Positions 16,683 to 24,378 of a stretch of 64,000 nucleotides of DNA are shown in pieces. The stretch covers positions 930,001 to 994,000 of the forward strand of contig NZ_FOMK01000002.1 of the NCBI RefSeq assembly GCF_900112615.1. Direction: 5' to 3'. The stretch's first letter is position 1, and every line of letters begins with the position of its first letter. The notes beneath the pieces were generated by a model. The model ran no database searches. It was given only the letters and a program-made list of their open reading frames with translations, and was not told the DNA's origin. The position numbers were made by a program, and so were the translations under genes. The stretch is from Chitinophaga sp. CF118 (GTDB taxonomy: Bacteria > Bacteroidota > Bacteroidia > Chitinophagales > Chitinophagaceae).

Positions 16683-18104
16683 ATGGTTGACCAGGTTACT
16701 AAAGTGCATGACGAAACCCGTCAGGGAGAAGCTTACGGGCCAGCGGCTACAGAAACACAGAGTTATACAAAAAAATTCTATATAGAAAGCTATGGTTGCC
16801 AGATGAACTTCAACGATAGCGAAATTGTGGCTTCCATCCTCAAAGAGGACGGTTTTGGGCCTACCCGCAACCTTGAAGAGGCTAGCCTGATTCTTCTCAA
16901 CACCTGTTCCATCAGGGAAAAGGCGGAAGTTACCGTTCGTAAACGCCTCACAGAATTCCGTAAAATAAAGCAACGCAACCCGGAATTGCTGGTAGGCGTG
17001 CTCGGTTGTATGGCAGAACGCCTGAAATCCAAACTGATAGAAGAAGAGAAACTGGTAGATATGGTGGTGGGACCAGATGCTTACCGCACCCTCCCTGCTC
17101 TGATAGAAGAAGCCGAAACCGGACAGAAAACTGTGAATGTTTTACTGAGCCGGGAAGAAACATATGGAGATATTAATCCTGTACGATTGGATAGCAACGG
17201 CGTTACTGCCTTTGTATCTATTATGCGCGGGTGTAATAATATGTGTTCCTTCTGCGTTGTACCATTTACCCGGGGCCGTGAACGCAGCAGGGATATGGAT
17301 TCTGTGATTAAAGAGGCTACAGATCTCTTTAACAAAGGCTATCGTGAAGTAACCCTGCTGGGGCAGAATGTGGATTCCTATTACTGGGTAAATCCGGAAG
17401 ATGCTTCCACCGTTATTACTTTCGCCAACTTACTGGAAAAGGTAGCGCAGATCAGCCCTCTGCTCAGGGTACGTTTCAGTACCTCTCATCCCAAAGACAT
17501 TACAGACGAAGTGCTGTTCGTGATAGCGAAATACGAGAATATCTGCAATTACATCCACCTGCCGGTACAAAGCGGCAGTACCAGGATTCTGCAGCTGATG
17601 AACCGGACTTACACCAGGGAATGGTATATGAAGAAAGTGGACCGGATCCGTGAAATACTGCCCGACTGTGCCCTGTCTACCGACGTGATCACCGGTTTCT
17701 GTACCGAAACAGAAGAAGATCACCAGGAAACCCTTAGTATGCTAGACTATGCCCGCTATGACCTGGCTTACATGTTCTTTTATTCAGAACGCCCGGGCAC
17801 ACTCGCAGCCCGCCGCTACCAGGATGATATTCCGGAAGATGTTAAAAGAAGAAGACTGGCGGAAGTAGTAGAACTCCACCGCAGCCACTCCCTGTTAAGC
17901 ATGCAGAAAGATGTGGGCAAAACCTTTAAGGTACTGGTGGAAGGAACTTCCAAACGCTCTGAGGAGCATTTGTTTGGCAGAACAGATCAGAATAAAGTGG
18001 TGATCTTCCCTAAAGAAGACCACAAAAAAGGCGACTATGTATGGGTGAAGGTAACAGATTGTACTGCCGGCACTTTATTAGGAACATCGACTGGAAAAGC
18101 ATAA
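16683..18104 (+). CDS. miaB: tRNA-2-methylthio-N6-dimethylallyladenosine synthase MiaB
   Basis: The product has 473 residues from ATG 16683 (TTG 16674 would add three). The methylthiotransferase N-terminal domain provides three cluster cysteines: Cys39 (YGCQMN), Cys75 (NTCSIRE) and Cys109 (LGCMAE). The radical-SAM CxxxCxxC motif is Cys184, Cys188, Cys191 (GCNNMCSFC). A C-terminal TRAM domain (from about [15 protein letters not shown]) contacts tRNA. The enzyme adds the methylthio group to i6A37 of tRNAs reading UNN codons, using two [4Fe-4S] clusters. The order miaB, sigma-54 activator, lptE is a familiar Bacteroidota arrangement. All catalytic residues are present and the length is normal. 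Confidence 0.95.
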   Translation: MVDQVTKVHDETRQGEAYGPAATETQSYTKKFYIESYGCQMNFNDSEIVASILKEDGFGPTRNLEEASLILLNTCSIREKAEVTVRKRLTEFRKIKQRNPELLVGVLGCMAERLKSKLIEEEKLVDMVVGPDAYRTLPALIEEAETGQKTVNVLLSREETYGDINPVRLDSNGVTAFVSIMRGCNNMCSFCVVPFTRGRERSRDMDSVIKEATDLFNKGYREVTLLGQNVDSYYWVNPEDASTVITFANLLEKVAQISPLLRVRFSTSHPKDITDEVLFVIAKYENICNYIHLPVQSGSTRILQLMNRTYTREWYMKKVDRIREILPDCALSTDVITGFCTETEEDHQETLSMLDYARYDLAYMFFYSERPGTLAARRYQDDIPEDVKRRRLAEVVELHRSHSLLSMQKDVGKTFKVLVEGTSKRSEEHLFGRTDQNKVVIFPKEDHKKGDYVWVKVTDCTAGTLLGTSTGKA

Positions 18105-18174
18105 AAAGATAAATTATTGGATCACTACTCGTTTTGTTGTTCCCACGAGAAGAGCAAAAAGATAAAATAAGGAT

Positions 18175-19425
18175 ATGGATAACATACAGTCCATTAAAAA
18201 CAGGTTTAGCATTATCGGAAACTCCCCCGCATTGAACTATGCGCTGCAGGTTGCAGCGCAGGTAGCCAATACGGATCTTACCGTATTGATAGTGGGAGAA
18301 AGCGGCGTTGGTAAAGAAGTGTTTTCCAATATTATCCATTCTCTGAGTGCCCGGAAACATAACCCATTTATTGCCGTTAACTGCGGCGCCATTCCGGAAG
18401 GCACAATTGATTCTGAATTATTTGGTCACGAAAAAGGCTCTTTTACCGGCGCGGTAGATAGTCGTAAAGGTTATTTTGAAACCGTAAGCGGTGGTACTAT
18501 CTTCCTGGATGAAATCGGGGAAATGCCTCTTGGTACTCAGGCCCGCCTGCTGCGTGTACTGGAAACCGGTGAATATATCAGGGTGGGATCATCCAAAGTA
18601 CAGAAAACAGATGTACGGGTTATCACCGCTACCAACCGCGATCTGCTGGATCATACCCAGCAGGGTAAATTCCGCGAAGACCTTTACTACCGCCTGAATA
18701 CAGTGCCCATCAGAGTACCTTCCCTGCGCGACAGGAAAGAGGATATTTACCTGCTGTTCAGGAAATTCTGTGTAGATTTTTCCGAACGTTATAAATCGCC
18801 CTCTATCCAGCTGGATGATGAAGCCCGTGATATACTGGTAAACTATCCCTGGAGAGGTAATGTGCGTGAACTGAAGAATATGGCGGAGCAGATTTCCGTA
18901 CTGGCAGTGGATAAACTGGTAAATGCCAGGGAATTAAGGCGCTTTTTACCGGAAGTTCTGGAAACATCCAGGCTGCCTATGCTGGCAGGACCACACTCCA
19001 ACGGTACCAGCGATTTTGCCAGCGAAAGGGATATTCTCTACAAACTATTCTTTGATATGAAGAAGGATGTAACGGAATTGAAGAAGATGTTCTTCGATAT
19101 CCTGCAAAATCCTAACATCGTACATAATAATAATTTCCAGGATAATCATGTGATGCATAACTTCCATCCGCAACAGGAAGTAACGGCAACCAGCAATAAC
19201 ACAACAACGCTTTCTTCTCCGCAGCCCTTTATCCTTCAGGATAGTAATAAGATAGATCACCACGAAGAGGTGGAAGAAACATTATCTATTGCCGACAAGG
19301 AAAAAGAGCTGATCGTTAAAGCGCTGAAAAAACACAAAGGCAAAAGGAAAGATGCAGCCCTTGATCTGGGCATATCAGAAAGAACATTGTACAGGAAACT
19401 GAAAGAATATAATATCAACGAATAA
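18175..19425 (+). CDS. Sigma-54-dependent transcriptional activator (AAA+ and Fis HTH, no sensor domain)
   Basis: The protein has 416 residues. The AAA+ core begins almost at once: Walker A GESGVGKE (41-48), the sigma-54-contacting loop GSFTGA (88-93), Walker B GGTIFLDE (106-113), and the Arg-finger region YYRLNTVPIRVPSLRDR. A linker rich in Asn and Thr (about 280-375) precedes a Fis-type HTH in the last 40 residues (RKDAALDLGISERTLYRKLKEY). There is no receiver, GAF or PAS domain at the N-terminus, so control must come from partners or expression level. Its stop shares one base with the lptE start, so the two are translationally coupled. AAGGA lies before the ATG, one of the few Shine-Dalgarno-like sites here. 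Confidence 0.92.
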   Translation: MDNIQSIKNRFSIIGNSPALNYALQVAAQVANTDLTVLIVGESGVGKEVFSNIIHSLSARKHNPFIAVNCGAIPEGTIDSELFGHEKGSFTGAVDSRKGYFETVSGGTIFLDEIGEMPLGTQARLLRVLETGEYIRVGSSKVQKTDVRVITATNRDLLDHTQQGKFREDLYYRLNTVPIRVPSLRDRKEDIYLLFRKFCVDFSERYKSPSIQLDDEARDILVNYPWRGNVRELKNMAEQISVLAVDKLVNARELRRFLPEVLETSRLPMLAGPHSNGTSDFASERDILYKLFFDMKKDVTELKKMFFDILQNPNIVHNNNFQDNHVMHNFHPQQEVTATSNNTTTLSSPQPFILQDSNKIDHHEEVEETLSIADKEKELIVKALKKHKGKRKDAALDLGISERTLYRKLKEYNINE

Positions 19426-19946
19426 TGAAAATGATCAGATTATTTCAGGGGATAATTGCGATAAATATACTGCTGGTATTGGGCGGATGCTCCGTTAAAT
19501 ACTCAGCTTCAGGTGCCAGCATAGATCAGGGCGCCAAAACGGTGAATGTAAGGTTTATTGAAAACAGGGCTCCAATCAACAACCCTCAGTTAAGCCAGAA
19601 CCTCACTGAAAAACTGCGAACCAAGATCCAGTCACAAACCAGGCTTACGCAAACCAATGAGGATGGGGCTGATTATGAGTTCAAAGGTGCCATTACCGGG
19701 TATTCTTTTAGTAATGCTGCTGTTACGAATGTGGATAAAGCATCTACTTCACGCCTGAATGTGACCGTAAGTATTACTTTTATCAAAAGAATAGGCGATA
19801 AAAAGGGCTTTACACAGTCTTTTACCCGCCCGGCAGAATTCTCGGCCTCCCTGCTGCCCAGTGCTGTAGAGAACGGGTTGCTGGAAAATACCATCATCCC
19901 CGGGATAGTGGACGACATATTTAATAAAGCTTATGCTAACTGGTAA
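19425..19946 (+). CDS. lptE: LPS assembly lipoprotein LptE
   Basis: The protein has 173 residues. It has a lipoprotein signal with lipobox VLGGC (Cys22), then SVKYSASGASI. The mature part follows the LptE family layout: a first strand KTVNVRFIENRAP, a helix QLSQNLTEKLRTKIQSQTRL, the DYEFKGAITGY strand and later LNVTVSITFIKR. LptE plugs and assists LptD in placing lipopolysaccharide in the outer membrane. In Bacteroidota the family is divergent and short, as here. It overlaps the sigma-54 activator gene by one base and is followed 41 bases later by the repeat-rich gene. Confidence 0.85.
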   Translation: MKMIRLFQGIIAINILLVLGGCSVKYSASGASIDQGAKTVNVRFIENRAPINNPQLSQNLTEKLRTKIQSQTRLTQTNEDGADYEFKGAITGYSFSNAAVTNVDKASTSRLNVTVSITFIKRIGDKKGFTQSFTRPAEFSASLLPSAVENGLLENTIIPGIVDDIFNKAYANW

Positions 19947-19987
19947 GTGTCTCATATTTAATTTTTTTTCATACTTTAGCAGCACAT

Positions 19988-21100
19988 ATGACCGCGAACA
20001 GGATCATTCAGCATATTTTCCAGGCACCTGATATTAAACAGGTTAACGAGTCTGCATTGGAGCAGATGGTAACGGCATTCCCGTATTTTACCACTGCCCG
20101 TTTGTTGCTGGCCAAGAAACAATACAGTGCACAGCGTAACCTGCTGGCGCCTGCTGTTAAAAAAGCCCAGCTGTACAGTACGAATATGCATTACTTCTAC
20201 CGCTTTATTACTACCGAAGAAGCGGCTGTGGTTCCGGCACCTGTTGAACCTGAAACACCTGTTCACACTGCTCCTGCAGCCTACATAACTGAAAATGAGG
20301 TAGTTGCCAAAGAAGAAGCGGCTCCAGAGGCAGCATATGAGGCTCCTATAGAAGCTCCTGTAGTTGCCAGGGAAATGACATACGAGGAATCTGTTATAGA
20401 AGAAGCGCCTGCCGCAACATATCAGGAACCCGTTATAGAAGAAGCGCCTGCTGTAGAAGAAGCGCCAGCCGTTACACCGGAAGCAACTTATCAGGAACCG
20501 GCTAAAGAAGAAACTGCAACCTTTACACCCAAAACGATTTATGTGGAGCCCGCTCCTGTGCCGGTAGCAGAAGAAGTGCCTGTTCGCCAGGAGATGGCGG
20601 ATACCACAGTAAACACTGGTGAAGTAGAAGAGCAGATCAAGATCTTCCCACTGGAAATGAACTCATCTGAAAGTACGCTGACCTATCAGCCATTATATAC
20701 AGATGACTATTTTGCTTATAAACGCCTGAAAGAGCCAGAACAGGCAGAAGTACTCAATGAAAAAGGTGCTTCTGAAATGAAAAGCTTTACATCATGGCTG
20801 AAAGATATCAAACATACTTTTTCTGAGAAATCGACCCGGCAGCAGTATCATGAACAGCTGACCCGCAGTTATGAGGACTTTGATCCGGAAGTATCTGAAG
20901 CAGTAGAAAAGATGGCGATGGAGTCTATCACCCTCACAGATGACGTTGTTTCTGAAACGCTGGCAGAAATCTGGGCCCGCCAGCGGCAGTACCAAACGGC
21001 CATCCACATATATCAAAAATTAAGTTTGCTTAATCCCAACAAAAGCGCTTATTTTGCGCAAAAGATTAAGGAATTACAGTTACTAACAGACAATAATTAA
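19988..21100 (+). CDS. Glu/Pro/Ala repeat-rich protein with terminal helical domains
   Basis: The protein has 370 residues. The N-terminal 75 residues are helical (IIQHIFQAPDIKQVNESALEQMVTAFPYF) and resemble a conserved Bacteroidota domain found next to lptE. Residues about 78-215 are low complexity with degenerate repeats such as TYQEPVIEEAPAVEEAP, highly acidic and Pro/Ala-rich, probably an extended spacer. The C-terminal 120 residues contain a helix pair near the end (ETLAEIWARQRQYQTAIHIYQKLSLLNPNKSAYFAQKIKEL) that reads as one TPR unit. No signal peptide is present. The gene lies between lptE and secG with 10 bases to secG. Its function is unknown; a scaffolding role in envelope export is inference from the neighbourhood. 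Confidence 0.8.
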   Translation: MTANRIIQHIFQAPDIKQVNESALEQMVTAFPYFTTARLLLAKKQYSAQRNLLAPAVKKAQLYSTNMHYFYRFITTEEAAVVPAPVEPETPVHTAPAAYITENEVVAKEEAAPEAAYEAPIEAPVVAREMTYEESVIEEAPAATYQEPVIEEAPAVEEAPAVTPEATYQEPAKEETATFTPKTIYVEPAPVPVAEEVPVRQEMADTTVNTGEVEEQIKIFPLEMNSSESTLTYQPLYTDDYFAYKRLKEPEQAEVLNEKGASEMKSFTSWLKDIKHTFSEKSTRQQYHEQLTRSYEDFDPEVSEAVEKMAMESITLTDDVVSETLAEIWARQRQYQTAIHIYQKLSLLNPNKSAYFAQKIKELQLLTDNN

Positions 21101-21110
21101 CACATATATT

Positions 21111-21440
21111 ATGTTATTCATTTTCGGTATATTAATCATCCTGGCCTGCGTGCTGTTGGGCTTTTTTGTACTGGTGCAGAACCCTAAAGGTGGTGGATTA
21201 TCCGGTTCTTTCGGTGGTTTCGGTAACCAGGTAATGGGCGTTCGTCAGACTACAGACGTACTTGAAAAAGGTACCTGGATCCTGGCTGCACTGATTGCAG
21301 TACTTTGCCTCACATCTACTTTCTTTATTGGAAAGGGCACTGCGGCTAAACAACCTAAAACTATTATGGAACAAAATGCTGGTAGCAGTCCTGTACAGGC
21401 TCCTGCTCCTACTGTGCCGCTTCCAACTAAAAAACCGTAA
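21111..21440 (+). CDS. secG: Preprotein translocase subunit SecG
   Basis: The protein has 109 residues. Two membrane helices (about 2-22 and 52-74) flank the conserved cytoplasmic loop LVQNPKGGGLSGSFGG, the diagnostic SecG segment. The C-terminal tail is Pro/Ala-rich, as usual in Bacteroidota. SecG supports SecA cycling at the SecYEG channel. It is the last gene of the run starting at miaB or the sigma-54 activator, and a terminator follows 24 bases after the stop. Confidence 0.93.
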   Translation: MLFIFGILIILACVLLGFFVLVQNPKGGGLSGSFGGFGNQVMGVRQTTDVLEKGTWILAALIAVLCLTSTFFIGKGTAAKQPKTIMEQNAGSSPVQAPAPTVPLPTKKP

Positions 21441-21463
21441 TACGGCCTATAAAGCTTTTCAGG

Positions 21464-21491
21464 AACCTCGCCGTTAAAAGCGAGGTTTTTT
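21464..21491 (+). terminator. Rho-independent terminator after secG
   Basis: 8-bp perfect stem (AACCTCGC / GCGAGGTT), 8-base loop, six T. Confidence 0.88.
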
Positions 21492-21555
21492 ATTGAATAC
21501 ACCACGCTACCAAAATGAATGATGGTAGCGTTTTCATGAATACCACCTTCCCTCT

Positions 21556-22614
21556 ATGGCAAAAAAGAGTAAATCCAAGCAGAAGAAACAAAAATCAATC
21601 TGGGTAAACCGATTACTGGTAGCCGCATGCTGTCTCGCCGCCGGCCTGATGGTATACATTGGCTTCCGTGTATTTGGCCCTAACACAAAAGCATTCGGAG
21701 ACAACAAATTCTTTTATGTGCGCACCGGCAGTACCTATTCCAATGTACTGGACGGACTGGAACAACAGGAAATTATCCGTAGCCGCAGTAGCTTTGACTG
21801 GGTGGCACGTGAACTGGGATATCCTAAACGCGTAAAAGCTGGCAAATACAAAATAAGCCGGGGAATGAGCAACTTTGAAATCGTGAAACTGTTGCGTTCC
21901 GGCCGGCAAACACCGGTTACCCTTACCATAACTAAGCTGCGGACAAAAAAAGACCTGATCCGTAAGATCTGTTCTAACCTGGAAGCCGATTCGGCTACCT
22001 TACTGGCATTGATCAACGACCAGGTATACCTCCGGCAGTTTAACGTAGATACAAATACCGTGATGTGTGCCATTCTCCCTAATTCCTTCCAGTTTTACTG
22101 GAATACATCTGCTGAAGGTGCTTTCAGAAAAATAGAAGAAGGAAGAGAAGAGTTCTGGACCGATGCCCGTAAAGAAGCTGCCCATCACCTGGGCCTCAGC
22201 ATGAACCAGGTAACCATCCTGGCATCTATAGTAGAGGAAGAAAGCAATAAGAACGATGAGAAACCGCTGATTTCCAGCGTATACCTGAATCGCTTCAGAA
22301 AAGGGATGCGCCTGCAGGCAGATCCTACCGTGAAATTTGCATTGCAGGATTTCGGACTTAGAAGAATAAGGGAAGGTCACCTCCTTTTTGACTCCCCTTA
22401 TAACACTTACCGCTACGAAGGACTTCCTCCGGGTCCTATCTGTACACCATCCATCAAAACACTGGAAGCTGTGCTGAATACCCCGGAAACAGATTATATT
22501 TATTTCTGTGCTAAATGGGATTTCTCAGGTTATCATGCATTTGCAGCTAATTATGCAGATCATCTGAAAAATGCAAGGGCATACCAGGCGGCGCTAAACG
22601 CAAGAGGAATATAA
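21556..22614 (+). CDS. mltG: Endolytic murein transglycosylase MltG
   Basis: The protein has 352 residues. A Lys-rich cytoplasmic tail (MAKKSKSKQKKQKS) precedes a membrane anchor at about 17-40. A LysM-like segment follows (VRTGSTYSNVLDGLEQQEII, ... AGKYKISRGMSNFEIVKLL). The catalytic YceG domain shows VTILASIVEEES with catalytic Glu227, VYLNRFRKGMRLQADPTV, and SPYNTYRYEGLPPGPI. The enzyme cleaves nascent glycan strands and sets their length at the inner-membrane face. The following gene starts 3 bases after its stop, so they form an operon. Confidence 0.93.
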   Translation: MAKKSKSKQKKQKSIWVNRLLVAACCLAAGLMVYIGFRVFGPNTKAFGDNKFFYVRTGSTYSNVLDGLEQQEIIRSRSSFDWVARELGYPKRVKAGKYKISRGMSNFEIVKLLRSGRQTPVTLTITKLRTKKDLIRKICSNLEADSATLLALINDQVYLRQFNVDTNTVMCAILPNSFQFYWNTSAEGAFRKIEEGREEFWTDARKEAAHHLGLSMNQVTILASIVEEESNKNDEKPLISSVYLNRFRKGMRLQADPTVKFALQDFGLRRIREGHLLFDSPYNTYRYEGLPPGPICTPSIKTLEAVLNTPETDYIYFCAKWDFSGYHAFAANYADHLKNARAYQAALNARGI

Positions 22615-22617
22615 CAT

Positions 22618-23559
22618 ATGTTCAAACCTGAAAAACTTGTACTGGAATCAAAACCATTTCGTCAACTGGTACACAGAAGCAAAACGCTTGTGTTACCAGG
22701 TTTTGAGGGAGTGCCGTTATATGATGTAGTCCGGTTTTTCATGAAAGAAACCCGCAATAAAAGCCTGGGGGAAAGGGCAGCAGCCATCTCATTCAATTTT
22801 CTGCTGGCCATTCCCCCATTCTTTATCTTCCTCTTTACATTAGTGCCCTACATCCCTATGAAAAATGTAGAGGCCACCCTATATGAACTGGCACAAGATG
22901 TAACGCCCAACTACAATACCTACATCATCCTGCGGGATATGATCCATGACTTCCTGTATACACATCGTAATGGATTGTTGTCCATTGCGTTCTTAATGGG
23001 ATTTTTTGCTTCTTCCAATGCCGTAATGGGCCTTATGCGCTCTTTTAATAAAAAATCGCCCGGTTTCAGAAGAAGGAAATGGTGGGCGAAACGTTTAACA
23101 GCATTAAAACTAACCGCCATCCTGGTATTCCTGCTACTGCTGACTGTAATTCTCATCATACTTCAGGGTACTGTATTGCAATACGTTTTTCATACTTTCG
23201 GAATTACCAATAAACGGATTCTTTCTATTGCAGACATGACCCGCTGGCTGCTGATAGGATTGCTCTTCTTCTCTACCCTGTCTGTAATCTACCGCTTTGT
23301 TCCCGCTACTACCAAAAAATGGAAGTTCATTACCGCCGGGGCTACCTTTGCAACTATGCTGATGATCCTGATGACCATATTATTCTCTTTTTTCGTGAAT
23401 AATTTTGGTAACTATAACAAGATTTACGGCTCCGTTGGCACCATCCTTATCCTGATGTTATCTGTTTATTTCTACTCTTTTATCTTACTCGTTGGCTTTG
23501 AACTGAACGCAAGTATCAAGATCCTTAAAGAAATAGCCCGTACGCGTAATGAATTATAA
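22618..23559 (+). CDS. YihY/BrkB family inner membrane protein
   Basis: The protein has 313 residues. It has the family layout of six membrane helices, beginning after an amphipathic N-terminus with the signature SLGERAAAISFNFLLAIPPF. Later landmarks are LMRSFNKK, YRFVPATTKKWKF, and NFGNYNKIYGSVGTILILML followed by the last helix with GFELNASI. The family was once annotated as ribonuclease BN, which is wrong; transport or envelope roles are suspected but unproven. It follows mltG with a 3-base gap. Confidence 0.88.
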   Translation: MFKPEKLVLESKPFRQLVHRSKTLVLPGFEGVPLYDVVRFFMKETRNKSLGERAAAISFNFLLAIPPFFIFLFTLVPYIPMKNVEATLYELAQDVTPNYNTYIILRDMIHDFLYTHRNGLLSIAFLMGFFASSNAVMGLMRSFNKKSPGFRRRKWWAKRLTALKLTAILVFLLLLTVILIILQGTVLQYVFHTFGITNKRILSIADMTRWLLIGLLFFSTLSVIYRFVPATTKKWKFITAGATFATMLMILMTILFSFFVNNFGNYNKIYGSVGTILILMLSVYFYSFILLVGFELNASIKILKEIARTRNEL

Positions 23560-23636
23560 AAAAATCGTATCTTAGTATAGTGTTTTTGTGTAGTATTTCC
23601 AGTGTTGCAGCCCTAAAGTAACCTATACTTTTACCT

Positions 23637-24221
23637 ATGTTAAAGATTTGTTCTCAACTTGTTATTTATTCATGGTTCACCTTTATGAGTGCACCTGATT
23701 TTCCACTGGAAATAGGCGCCCCGCTTCCTAAAGCAGATATAATGTTACAGGATGTTTCTGGGAAAGATATCACTCTTAATAAGGCCCGCCAAAGTAATGG
23801 TATCCTGGTAATGTTCTCCGGCAATGAATGCCCGTATATTGAACGTAACAAGGCAAGAACGCAGGAAATATGCAAGTATGCTCTCAGTAATAATATTGGA
23901 GTGGTGCTAATCAATGCAAACGGGAATGCCAGCATTGCGGCCATGAAAGCATATGCTGCAGAACAGCAATATAACTGGTATTATGTGGCTGATAATAAGG
24001 GAGAACTGGTGGATGCTTTTGAAGCTACCCATATGCCGGAATGTTATCTTTTTAACCAGAATGCAAAGTTGGTATACAAAGGTTCTATAGACGATAATCC
24101 CGGTAATGCAGATGCTGTAAAAAGCCGTCATCTGAATAACGCCATTAACGATATGCTGGCAAATAAGGCACTTAAAGTAAATACAACTGCAACTATAGGC
24201 TGTAACATTAAAAGGTTCTAG
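23637..24221 (+). CDS. Redoxin / AhpC-TSA-like protein with a single active-site Cys
   Basis: The protein has 194 residues with a thioredoxin fold: APLPKADIMLQDVSGKDITL, the strand GILVMFSGNECPYIERN, and the cis-Pro segment THMPECYLF. The reactive site has Cys65-Pro in CPYIERN and no second Cys in a CxxC arrangement. A later Cys (GCNIK) near the end follows the family pattern TIGCNIKRF. It is most like the Bacteroidota redoxin group sometimes annotated as alkyl hydroperoxide reductase. The first 18 residues are hydrophobic but not a convincing signal peptide. A -7-like box TACTTTTA (23626-23633) with GTTG 18 bases upstream sits 4 bases from the ATG. Confidence 0.75.
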   Translation: MLKICSQLVIYSWFTFMSAPDFPLEIGAPLPKADIMLQDVSGKDITLNKARQSNGILVMFSGNECPYIERNKARTQEICKYALSNNIGVVLINANGNASIAAMKAYAAEQQYNWYYVADNKGELVDAFEATHMPECYLFNQNAKLVYKGSIDDNPGNADAVKSRHLNNAINDMLANKALKVNTTATIGCNIKRF

Positions 24222-24230
24222 AAGAACCTT
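24212..24230 (+). terminator. Short stem-loop over the redoxin stop codon
   Basis: 8-bp stem AAGGTTCT / AGAACCTT with a 3-base loop; the TAG stop lies in the stem-loop. No U-tract, so only a weak terminator or a stabilising structure. Confidence 0.4.
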
Positions 24231-24233
24231 AAA

Positions 24234-24378
24234 GATGCTAATAAACCATAAATTTTTGCTGGTTATAGTTGGCTAAATTGTGTAACGAAAGGAGCTCTGA
24301 TTATAGTTGCATTAGATTATTAACGACGGTTACACGGGTGCTAATACTCCGCTTGATGCTTGATGGTGCTAATACACC
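24234..24378. repeat. Three short GCTAATA repeats
   Basis: GATGCTAATAAACCATAAA (24234-24252), GGTGCTAATACTCC (24337-24350) and GGTGCTAATACACC (24365-24378) lie between convergent genes; the last covers the stop of the peptidase gene. Two copies of TTATAGTTG also occur in the gap. Function unknown. Confidence 0.35.
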
